NCBI GenBank assembly: GCA_035556755.1
Contig: DATMEP010000109.1
Location: forward strand, 1-46,535
Source of the DNA: VRUE01 sp035556755
Lineage (GTDB): Bacteria; Actinomycetota; Thermoleophilia; Solirubrobacterales; 70-9
Direction of reading: 5' to 3'
DNA: 46,535 nucleotides
Shown here: positions 1-7,600 of the stretch, piece after piece
Layout of the letters: every line of letters begins with the position of its first letter
Numbering within the stretch: position 1 is the first letter of the stretch
Notes under the pieces: model-generated
What the model saw: only the letters and a program-made list of their open reading frames with translations
The model's database searches: none
What the model was told of the DNA's origin: nothing
Program-made: the position numbers and the translations under genes

Positions 1-900
1 GTAGCCGAGTACCTGCTGCATGTAGAGGGAGATGAAGAAGAACATCGAGAAGAGCGAGGCGCCGACCAGCAGGCCGACCACGTTGGCCCCGGTCAGGGTC
101 CTGATGCGGAAGATCGAGAACGGCACCAGCGGCTTGGTCGCGCGCAGCTCGATCGCGACGAAGGCCGCCAGCAACGCGACCGAGAGCGCGATCAGGCCGA
201 GCGTCTGGGCCGAGTCCCAACCGGCATCGGTGGCATCGACCAGCGCGTAGACGAGGATTGAGAGGGCCGCGGTGACCGTGACCGCACCGGCGACGTCGAA
301 GGCGCGCGTCTCGTGTTCGGCGCGGCTTTCGGCAATCAGTTTGGGAGAGAGGGCGAGGGCGATCAGCGCGACAGGCACGTTCACCCACAGCACCCACACC
401 CAGCCGAGGCCGTCGGTGAGGATGCCGCCGAGCAGGACGCCCGCCGCGCCGCCGGAGCCGGCGACCGCCCCCCAGACGCCGAGCGCCCTGTTGCGCTCCG
501 CCCCGTCGCTGAACGTGGTGGTGACGATCGAGAGCGCCGCCGGCGAGATGATCGCGGCGCCGAGCCCCTGCGCGGCGCGAGCCGCGATCAGCTGCCCCTC
601 GGTCGCGGCGAAGCCGGCGAACAACGAGGCGACCGCGACCAGCAGCAGGCCGGCCATGAAGACCCGGCGGCGACCGAGCAGGTCCGCGGTACGACCGCCG
701 AGCAGCAGGAAGCCACCGAAGGTCAGCACGTAGGCGTTGACGACCCAGGGCAGGTTGGCTTGGGAGAAGTCGAGTGCCTCGCCGATCGAGGGCAGGGCGA
801 CGTTGACGATCGAGGCGTCGAGGACGACGACGAACTGTGCCGAGCAGAGCAAGATCAGCGCCTGCCAGCGCTTCTCTCGGAAGTCTTCGTTGGTTGCCAT
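1..900 (-). CDS. DHA2-family MFS drug efflux transporter (3' end cut by window)
   Basis: About 300 codons are visible on the minus strand from the ATG at 900-898, and the C-terminus lies outside the window. The protein opens with a short basic cytoplasmic leader and then alternating hydrophobic helices. Family signatures are clear: LDASIVNVALPSI at residues 27-39 (TM1 motif D1 of the 14-TM EmrB/QacA group), GGRTADLLGRRR at 68-79 (MFS motif A in loop 2-3), and a Gly-rich GAVAGSGGAAGVLLGG stretch (motif C, antiporter signature) near residue 150. It should exchange protons for lipophilic drugs or other toxic solutes across the membrane. Its ATG shares one base with the TGA of the response regulator upstream, so the two are translationally coupled and the regulator probably controls the pump. 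Substrate is not predictable. Confidence 0.9.
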   Translation of the reverse strand, partial: MATNEDFREKRWQALILLCSAQFVVVLDASIVNVALPSIGEALDFSQANLPWVVNAYVLTFGGFLLLGGRTADLLGRRRVFMAGLLLVAVASLFAGFAATEGQLIAARAAQGLGAAIISPAALSIVTTTFSDGAERNRALGVWGAVAGSGGAAGVLLGGILTDGLGWVWVLWVNVPVALIALALSPKLIAESRAEHETRAFDVAGAVTVTAALSILVYALVDATDAGWDSAQTLGLIALSVALLAAFVAIELRATKPLVPFSIFRIRTLTGANVVGLLVGASLFSMFFFISLYMQQVLGY

Positions 901-1529
901 CAGGGTTCGATCAGACCACGTCGAATCGCGTAACGGACCAGCTCGACTCGATCTCGCATCCCGAGCTTACGCATCGCGTTTGCCCGGTGGTTCTCGACGG
1001 TCTTCTCGGAGAGGTGGAGGATCGCCGCGATCTGCTTCGTCGTGTGCGCCTCGGCGACCAGCTTGACGATCTCCTCCTCGCGCGGGGTCAGCTCCTCCTC
1101 GCCGGTCGAGCCCCGCTCGAGCACGTCCTTGATCAGCGCCCGCTGAGCCTCCGGGGTTAGGAAGGGCTCGCCCCGCTCCACCGCCCGGATCGCCGCCAGC
1201 AGCTCGGTGTCTGCCTGCGCCTTCAGCACGTAGCCGGAAGCACCCGCTTTCAGCGCCTCGAACAGGTAGCGCTCGTCGTCGTGCATGGAGAGGATCAGCA
1301 CCGCCACCTCGGGCGCCTGCTGGCGGATCTCCCGGGTCGCCTGCAGGCCGGTCAGCTTCGGCATCTTCACGTCGAGGATCGCCAGGTCCGGCCGCTCACG
1401 CACCGCCAGCTCGCGCGCCTCGGCCCCGTCCGCGGCCTCGGCGACCACCTCGATGTCCGGCTGTCGCTCCAAAAGCAGCCGCAGTCCGGACCGCACGATT
1501 CCATGGTCGTCAGCGATCAATACCCGCAC
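900..1529 (-). CDS. NarL/FixJ-family DNA-binding response regulator
   Basis: Two domains are seen: an N-terminal receiver (VRVLIADDHGIVRSG, acidic pair DD, phospho-acceptor Asp in AILDVKMPK, conserved Lys in GYVLKA) and a C-terminal LuxR-type helix-turn-helix (LTPREEEIVKLVAEAHTTKQIA to the end). I chose the GTG at 1529 because the receiver begins there and a GGGAG sits about 8 bases upstream; an ATG at 1562 would add 11 residues not typical of the family. It overlaps the efflux pump by one base. The matching partner is probably the HisKA_3-type sensor kinase at 2517-3374 on the same strand, now separated from it by an opposite-strand DUF559 gene. The regulated promoter may be its own. Confidence 0.9.
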   Translation of the reverse strand: MRVLIADDHGIVRSGLRLLLERQPDIEVVAEAADGAEARELAVRERPDLAILDVKMPKLTGLQATREIRQQAPEVAVLILSMHDDERYLFEALKAGASGYVLKAQADTELLAAIRAVERGEPFLTPEAQRALIKDVLERGSTGEEELTPREEEIVKLVAEAHTTKQIAAILHLSEKTVENHRANAMRKLGMRDRVELVRYAIRRGLIEP

Positions 1530-1603
1530 TGGCCAAGTCTCCCAGCTAACGATCCGCTCCAACTAGCGGCGAAATCCCCGCCAAGCTGGGGAGAACCCCG
1601 GGC

Positions 1604-1644
1604 TGTGGCGACTTATCCAGGATATGACTGGAAAAGTCGCCACA
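1604..1644 (+). promoter_or_regulatory. Long hairpin/operator with the DUF559 gene start codon in its loop
   Basis: TGTGGCGACTT at 1604-1614 is the exact reverse complement of AAGTCGCCACA at 1634-1644. After an A/A mismatch the stem continues with TCCAG (1616-1620) and CTGGA (1628-1632), leaving a 7-base loop, GATATGA, that contains the ATG at 1624. As RNA it would expose the start codon in an apical loop; as DNA it is a near-perfect dyad. AbiEi-type winged-helix antitoxins are known to repress their own promoters through inverted repeats, so an autoregulatory operator is the first hypothesis. The symmetry is seen directly; the role is inferred. Confidence 0.6.
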
Positions 1645-2520
1645 CCGGATGCGCTCGCTGCCGAGATCGCCGAGAAGCAGCATGGGGTGGTGTCGGCGAG
1701 GCAACTGCAACGGCGCGGGGTCGAACATGAGGCGATCCGAACCCGTGCGCTCGGTGGAAGGCTGCATCGCATCCATCGCGGCGTTTATGCGGTTGGGCAC
1801 ACCGCGCTCTCACCGGAGGCGCGTCTCTTCGCTGCCATTCTGGCTGTGGGTGGTCCTGCGGGCGAGGAGGTCGATTCCGTTCTCGGCTACTGGGGCGCCG
1901 CCGGAAGCCACCGCAGCGCAGCGAGCCTCTGGGGCCTCTTGCGGGTGGCGGATGGGCCCGTCGATGTGATCGCCAAGGGACTGGGAGGCAGGGTCAGGCG
2001 CAAGGGGATCCGCATCCACCGGTCACGCTCCCTACATGCATCGGACGTGACGCTCCGCCACGGCATCCCGGTCACTACGCCGGCGCGGACGATCTCCGAC
2101 CTACGCAGGGCGACGTCGGGGGGCCGACCCGGCGCCGTCAACCCTCGCGAGTTGCGCAGGGCGATCCGCCAGGCGAACGTGCTCGGCTTGCCAATCGGAG
2201 AGGAGAGCGGCAGGGACCGAACTCGCAGCGACTTGGAGCGGGATTTCCTGCGCCTGTGCCGCCGCCATCGTCTGCCGCCCCCCGAGGTCAATGTCCGCAT
2301 CGGCCGGCACCTCGTTGATTTCCTCTGGCGCGACCGCCGGTTCATCGTCGAAACCGACGGCTACCTCTACCACCGCGGAAAGGTGGCCTTCCAGGAGGAT
2401 CGCGATCGGGATCTCGAGCTCACGCGGCTCGGCTACGAGGTATTGCGGCTCTCGGAAAAGCAGGTGAATGAGGAGCCGGATGAGGTGGGAAAGACGCTGG
2501 CTGGGGTTCTGGGGCTCTAG
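1624..2520 (+). CDS. AbiEi-like winged-helix plus DUF559 (PD-(D/E)XK-like) protein
   Basis: This 298-residue protein has an N-terminal winged-helix region (about residues 8-60, GVVSARQLQRRGV...RLHRIHRGVYAVG) like the type IV toxin-antitoxin AbiEi antitoxin domain. A middle part of AbiEi-like character follows (TTPARTISDL near 151-160). The C-terminal DUF559 domain (about 200-298) is of the Vsr/restriction-endonuclease fold, with candidate catalytic residues E205, D232 and E243-T-D245. No AbiEii nucleotidyltransferase is adjacent, so this is not a classical AbiE pair. The gene lies on the opposite strand between the two-component genes, and its 3' end overlaps the kinase 3' end by four bases. 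The start codon sits in the hairpin at 1604-1644; a weak AGG is just upstream. Nuclease activity is an inference from the fold; a defence or genome-maintenance role is possible. Confidence 0.8.
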   Translation: MTGKVATPDALAAEIAEKQHGVVSARQLQRRGVEHEAIRTRALGGRLHRIHRGVYAVGHTALSPEARLFAAILAVGGPAGEEVDSVLGYWGAAGSHRSAASLWGLLRVADGPVDVIAKGLGGRVRRKGIRIHRSRSLHASDVTLRHGIPVTTPARTISDLRRATSGGRPGAVNPRELRRAIRQANVLGLPIGEESGRDRTRSDLERDFLRLCRRHRLPPPEVNVRIGRHLVDFLWRDRRFIVETDGYLYHRGKVAFQEDRDRDLELTRLGYEVLRLSEKQVNEEPDEVGKTLAGVLGL

Positions 2521-3374
2521 ACGGGGATGGAGAGCCTTACCGTGGTGCCCTGGCCCGGCCGCGACTCGATCGTCAGTTCGCCGCCGACCAGCAGGGCGCG
2601 CTCCCGCATCCCGGCGATCCCGAGGCCGTGCTCGGACTGCTCGAAGGCGAACCCGCCGCCGTCGTCGGTCACCGCCAGCTCCACACCCTCACTGGACCGT
2701 CGCAGCGTCACCGCGATCCGCTCCGCGTCGCTGTGGCGGGCGGCGTTGGAGAGGGCCTCCTGCGCCACCCGGTAGACGACCAGCTGCACGTCGTCGTCGA
2801 GGTCGGAGAAGCCGCCGTCGGTGCTCAACTCCGCCTCCACGCCGGCCCGGGACATCTGCTCGACCTGACCGCCGATCGCGGCGGCGAGGCCGAGGTCGTC
2901 GAGCGCGGTGGGGCGGAGCTGGCGGGCCAGCGAGAGCAGCTCCAGCATCGCCTGGTTGGCGAGCGCCTTGGTCGCCTCCAGCTCCGGCTCCAACTCGGGG
3001 GGCGCGTCCTCGCGAACCGCCTCCAGTCGCAGCAACAGCCCGGTCAGAGACTGGTTGACCTCGTCGTGCAGGTCGCGCGCCACCCGCGCCCGCTCCTGCT
3101 CCTGCGCCCGCAGCGCGGCGCTGCCCGCTCGGCGGCGCTCTGCCTCCAGCCGCCGCATCATCCGCAGGAAGGCGAGCTCGAGCCGCGCCACCTCCTCGGT
3201 CTCGGCGACCCCGTCGATCGAGTCGGGGAGGAGAGGGCCGGGACGGCTCAGGTCGACCTTCTCCATCTCTTCGATCAGCTCCTCCAGCGGCGCGAAGCGG
3301 CGCCGCATCGCGACGAGCTGGACGGCTAGTACCGCCGCCACGAGTGCCAGCGCGACGATGACCAGGGTCGTCAC
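2517..3374 (-). CDS. Sensor histidine kinase (HisKA_3 / NarX-DesK type)
   Basis: The protein has one N-terminal membrane helix (about residues 3-22) followed by a charged linker resembling HAMP, with no extracellular sensing domain. The dimerisation/phosphorylation box is ARVARDLHDEVNQSL with H103. The HATPase_c domain has an N-box (QEALSNAARHS, N210), a G1 box (DDGGGF, 238-242) and a G2 box (GLGIAGMRERA, 250-260). This type pairs with NarL/LuxR-type regulators, matching the regulator at 900-1529. The start is GTG at 3374 (a valine in TTLVIV follows directly) without a strong Shine-Dalgarno. It converges on the DUF559 gene with a 4-base overlap. The short sensor suggests membrane-stress or intramembrane sensing, which would suit an efflux pump operon. 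Confidence 0.88.
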   Translation of the reverse strand: MTTLVIVALALVAAVLAVQLVAMRRRFAPLEELIEEMEKVDLSRPGPLLPDSIDGVAETEEVARLELAFLRMMRRLEAERRRAGSAALRAQEQERARVARDLHDEVNQSLTGLLLRLEAVREDAPPELEPELEATKALANQAMLELLSLARQLRPTALDDLGLAAAIGGQVEQMSRAGVEAELSTDGGFSDLDDDVQLVVYRVAQEALSNAARHSDAERIAVTLRRSSEGVELAVTDDGGGFAFEQSEHGLGIAGMRERALLVGGELTIESRPGQGTTVRLSIPV

Positions 3375-3384
3375 AGGGCGAGAA

Positions 3385-3406
3385 TAGGGGTTGTCCCCTA
3401 TAGGGG
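3385..3406. promoter_or_regulatory. G-tract dyad between the kinase gene and htpX
   Basis: CCCCTATAGGGG at 3395-3406 is a perfect 12-bp palindrome, and a third half-site TAGGGG lies at 3385-3390, giving a second inverted pair with CCCCTA at 3395-3400. It lies in the 91-bp divergent spacer between the kinase (start 3374) and htpX (start 3466), so it could serve either promoter. Tandem half-sites suit a dimeric regulator such as the NarL-type protein nearby. G/C-tract dyads of this look are also bound by CsoR/RcnR-family metal repressors, but no such gene is in the window. Confidence 0.45.
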
Positions 3407-3465
3407 AATCGGCCGGGTGGAGGAATACTTCTGAAGCTGTCCGAAACCCGAACAGGAGCTATGCG

Positions 3466-4326
3466 ATGACCACCACCAAGCAGTCCACCTGGGGCGCAAC
3501 GCTGCGCACGACGATCCTGCTGGCCTCCCTCTCCGGCCTGCTGGTCGTGATCGGTGCCTTGATCGGCGGCCCCTCGACCGCGGGCCTCTTCCTCGGGATC
3601 GCCCTCCTGATCAACCTCGGCTCCTACTTCTTCAGCGACAAACTGGCGCTGAAAATGAGCGGTGCCAAGCCGATCGACGAGTCCGAAGCGCCGCGCCTCT
3701 ACCAGATCGTCCGCGAACTGACGACGCGGGCGGGCCTGCCGATGCCGCGCCTCTACATGATCCCCCAGGACCAGCCCAACGCCTTCGCCACCGGCCGCAA
3801 TCCGAAGAACGCCGCGGTGGCGGTGACCCAGGGGATCACCAAACTGCTTTCCGAGGACGAGCTGCGCGGCGTCCTCGCCCACGAGCTCGCCCACATCCAG
3901 CACCGCGACATCCTGATCCAGTCGGTCGCCTCGGCGATCGGCGCCGCGATCACCTACCTCGCCTACATGATGATGTGGTTCGGGGGGGACAACGAGTCGC
4001 CGCTCAGCCTCGTCGCCTCGCTGGCCCTGGTCCTGCTGGCCCCGATCGCGGCGACGATCATCCAGCTCTCGATCTCGCGCCAGCGCGAGTACGCGGCGGA
4101 CGCCGGCGGCGCCCAGATCTGCGGCAACCCGGAGTCGCTGGCGAGCGCCCTGCTGCGGCTCGAGCAGGGAGCACAGGCGATACCGATGCGGGTCAACCAG
4201 GCGGCTGAGCCTCTCTACATCGTCAAGCCGTTCTCGGGCGGCAGCTTCTCGAGGATGTTCTCGACCCACCCGCCAATTGAGGAGCGGGTGAAGCGCCTGC
4301 GCCAGATGCGCCCCAGCCTCGGCTGA
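3466..4326 (+). CDS. htpX: HtpX membrane-bound zinc metalloprotease (M48)
   Basis: 286 residues. HELAH at 139-143 gives the two His ligands and catalytic Glu, and E208 in SRQREYAAD is the third zinc ligand. Hydrophobic segments lie at about 17-36, 39-57, 153-172 and 183-200, the usual HtpX topology with the active site facing the cytoplasm. The conserved THPP-IEERVKRL motif ends the protein. HtpX degrades misfolded membrane proteins under envelope stress. The ATG at 3466 is preceded by AGGAG at 3454-3458; an ATG five bases earlier is out of frame and stops at once. It is monocistronic, with a strong terminator at 4351, and its promoter region holds the CCCCTATAGGGG palindrome. Confidence 0.95.
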   Translation: MTTTKQSTWGATLRTTILLASLSGLLVVIGALIGGPSTAGLFLGIALLINLGSYFFSDKLALKMSGAKPIDESEAPRLYQIVRELTTRAGLPMPRLYMIPQDQPNAFATGRNPKNAAVAVTQGITKLLSEDELRGVLAHELAHIQHRDILIQSVASAIGAAITYLAYMMMWFGGDNESPLSLVASLALVLLAPIAATIIQLSISRQREYAADAGGAQICGNPESLASALLRLEQGAQAIPMRVNQAAEPLYIVKPFSGGSFSRMFSTHPPIEERVKRLRQMRPSLG

Positions 4327-4350
4327 GCTTCAGCCGCACCTGAGTGCCCG

Positions 4351-4378
4351 AAGGCCCGCGAAAGCGGGCCTTCTTCGT
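4351..4378 (+). terminator. Rho-independent-type terminator after htpX
   Basis: AAGGCCCGC (4351-4359), a GAAA tetraloop (4360-4363) and GCGGGCCTT (4364-4372) form a perfect 9-bp stem 24 bases after the htpX stop, followed by a short pyrimidine-rich run. The U-tract is poor, as is common in GC-rich actinobacteria. Confidence 0.8.
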
Positions 4379-4389
4379 GCTGCGGCGAG

Positions 4390-4406
4390 AAATTCAATTT
4401 GAATTT
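4390..4406. promoter_or_regulatory. AT-rich 17-bp palindrome upstream of the surface-protein operon
   Basis: AAATTCAATTTGAATTT is a perfect palindrome around a central T. It is strikingly AT-rich for this genome and lies 44 bp upstream of the TTGACA box at 4450. It may be an operator, or a UP-like element that raises promoter strength. Confidence 0.45.
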
Positions 4407-4449
4407 CCCTGCAAATATCGCTTTTCAGAGCGCTATACACGCCGGTACC

Positions 4450-4478
4450 TTGACATTTACATACCAGCGTGTTTACAC
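4450..4478 (+). promoter_or_regulatory. Putative sigma-70-type promoter of the surface-protein operon
   Basis: TTGACA at 4450-4455 is separated by 17 bases from TTACAC at 4473-4478. The region is AT-rich relative to its surroundings and leaves a long 5' UTR of about 130 nt. That leader contains a hairpin, GGCCGC (4565-4570) with GCGGCC (4579-4584), just before the Shine-Dalgarno AAGGAG at 4604-4609. The remaining 4407-4618 stretch holds nothing else I can name. Confidence 0.5.
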
Positions 4479-4618
4479 TCACTTTACGTCTTCAGATGGG
4501 AACGAAGACGGTATAAACAAAAAGGTACCCGAAGCAGGGGACAGGGACAACCGAGCCCAGGGAGGGCCGCAAAGGGAAGCGGCCGGCAGAGGGGCTCAGG
4601 GACAAGGAGAGAGATTTG

Positions 4619-7600
4619 ATGTTCTCGTCATTCCGCAGCGTTTTTCGCGTGGCTCTGCTTGTTCTCTGCGCCGCCGTCCTCATTCCGGCCACAGTCTCAG
4701 CCGCACCGCCCGTCTTCTGGCAGACCTCCGGTAGCGGCGGCGGTGCTGGCGAAATCAACCTGCCGCGCGGCATCGTTACCGACCCCGACAACGGCCACCT
4801 CTTTGTCGCCGAGCAGCTCAACCGGCGCATCAGCGAGTTCACCGGCTGGGGTCAGTCCGTCCGGGCCTGGGGCTGGGATGTTGCCCCCGAGGGCGCTCCC
4901 GGCGATACTCCGTCCGATCAGTTCGAGATCTGCACCGCGACCTGCAAAGCGGGGGCTTCAGGCGCAGGGGGCGGCCAATTCAACAGCGCCAACAGCCTCG
5001 CGATCGACTCCTCGGGCAACGTCTATGCCTTCGAGGTGGCTGCCGCTCGAGTCCAAAAATTCTCTCCCGCCGGACAGTTCCTGTTGGCCTGGGGAGCCGA
5101 CGTCAGCGCCACCGGGCCCAACCAGGCCGGCTCGCCGGAGACGCAGTCGGTCACGGTCAAAGCGACCAGCGGCACCTTCACCCTCACCTTCGGTAATCAG
5201 ACCACCGCCCCGATCGCTTTCAACGCTTCGACGGCAGTTGTGAAGTCATCGCTCGAGGCGCTCTCGACGATAGGCGGAGTCGGCGGCTCGGTCTCGGTCA
5301 CGGGAGGCCCCGGAGACGAAACCGGCTCGAGCCCCTACTCGATCACCTTCGGCGACGCCCTCGGCGGCTTCGACGTGGCTGCGATGACGATCGACCAGGC
5401 CAACCTCGGCGTCCCGGTCGGGACCCCGCTTACCTGCTCCTCCTCGACCTCGGCCACCACCACGAACTTCCAGTGGCTCAGCAACGGCGCCCCGGCCACC
5501 GGCCCGGGCGCCAACACCGCCGCCTACACCACCGTCCCCGCCGATGCCGGCAAGGCGGTCCAGTGCCAGGTGACAAAGCTGAACGCCAACGCCGGCTCCA
5601 CCCAGGTCTCCAACCCGCGCACGGTCGTCTCAAGCGTCCCGACGCCCGCCCCACCGCTCGCGCCAAGCGGCAACATCCTCGCGCCCACCCCCTCCAACCC
5701 GACCGTCGGCACGACCCTGACCTGCGACCCAAACGCGGCCAGCTGGTCAGGCGTGACCGATCCCTTCGCCTACCAGTGGTACAAAAACGGCCTCCCGGCC
5801 CCCGGCGCCACCGCCAACACCTACGAACTCCAAGCCGGCGACACCCCCGCGGTCTTCCAGTGCGCGGTCACGGGCTCCAACGCCAGCGGCTCGGTGACCA
5901 AGGTAAGCCAGAACCGCGCCACCTCGCCCGCACCCAGCCCCGCCGCCCCGCCCAGCAATACCAGCTCGCCCGCCATCGCAGTCACCTCGGCGTTCACCAG
6001 CTCGGCCGCCACCACCACCCCGGGCGTCGCCGCGCCTGAGATCTGCGTCCCCGCCAACGGCAACACCTGCAAAGCCGGGGTGCAGGGCTCTGCCAACGGC
6101 CAGTTCGGCGCCGTGGCAGGGCTCAGCAGCCTGATCGCGGTCGGCCCGAGCGACAGGATCCACGTCGGCGACGTCGGCCGCATCCAGCGCTTCGATACTT
6201 CCGGCGCCTACCAGGGCGAGGTCACGATCCCGAGCGAGACGGTGCAGCACCTCGCCGCCGACAGCGCCGGCGACCTATACGTCGCCTACCGCCAGAGCGG
6301 CAACACGAGCAAACCCAACGTCTTGAAGCTGGACTCGGCCGATGGCCCGGTCGGGCCGACCCTCGCCACCTTCGCCGCGACCAACCCACGCGGCCTCGCC
6401 GTTGCCCCTAACGGAGAGGTCTACGTGTTCGACCAAGCAATCGCTCAGATTCGCCGCTTCGGGGCAGACGGCAGTCAGATCGAGGCCTTCGGCGAAGGCC
6501 TCTCCTCCGAATCCACCGGCCTCGGCACCAACGACGTCACCGGCACGGGCGGCATCGCCATCTACCACTCCAACTTTAGCCCCGCTTTCCTGCGTGCCTA
6601 CTCGCCGGTCCCAGACCCCGACATTGCCGGCCCGCCGCCGCCGGTGGCCCCGCAGATCGAGGACACCTTCGCCCACGCCGTCGGCACCTCCGACGCCACG
6701 GTGGGCGCCGAGATCAATCCCAGGTTCTGGGCCGACACGACCTACTTCGTCCAGTACGGGACGGCGGCTTGCGTGGAAGGAGGCGGCTGGGAAGCCGCCT
6801 GCGTGGCTCAGAAGTCACCCGCGCCACTGACCGCACAGGTGGTCGACTCCTCCCTGCCGGCCACCAGCACCCTGCAGGACCTCGTGCCTGACACGACCTA
6901 CCGCTTCCGCTTCGTCGCGCAGAGCTCTGGAGGCGGTCCGGTCTTTGGCCCCGATGAGACCTTCGGAACCTTCCCGACGAACCCAGGACCAGCGGCGTGC
7001 CCGAACGACACCTTCCGTACCGGCGCCTCGGCGCTCCTGCCCGACTGCCGCGCCTACGAGATGGTCAGCCCGGTCGACAAAAACAACGGCGATATTCGAG
7101 CCGATGCGAACCTCAGCAACGTGGAGCAGATGCATGTTCAGGCCACCCCCGACGGGAAGAAGTTGACCTACTCCTCGGGGCGGACCTTCGGTGATGCAGT
7201 GGGTTCTCCATTCACCTCTCAGTACATAGCCTCGCGCGCGGATGGAATGGGCTGGTCGACGCACGCGATCACGCCGCCGCGGGAGACCAACATCCCCGGC
7301 CCCTCTGCCGACTTCCTCAACAATCAGTTCGTGGCCTTCTCCGAGGATCTGTGCACGGGCTGGCTATTTTGGGATGGAAACCCACCGTTGGGCCAGGCAC
7401 CCAATCCAGGCCTTGAGAACTATCGAAACCTCTACAAGCGCTCCAATTGTGGGGTGGGGGCTGACAGCTATGAATCGCTGATCACGTCCCCTCCGCCCAA
7501 TGCTCCGAAAGGTACGAGCGGGTTCTCACCGGTATTGCAAGGATTTTCGGAGGATGGAAGCCATGCTTTCTACCTGGCAGACGACGCATTGACGGTCGAC

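Noticed and set aside
1624..2520. A complete AbiE type IV toxin-antitoxin pair.
   Set aside because: Only an AbiEi-like N-terminal domain is seen, fused to DUF559; no AbiEii nucleotidyltransferase gene is adjacent.
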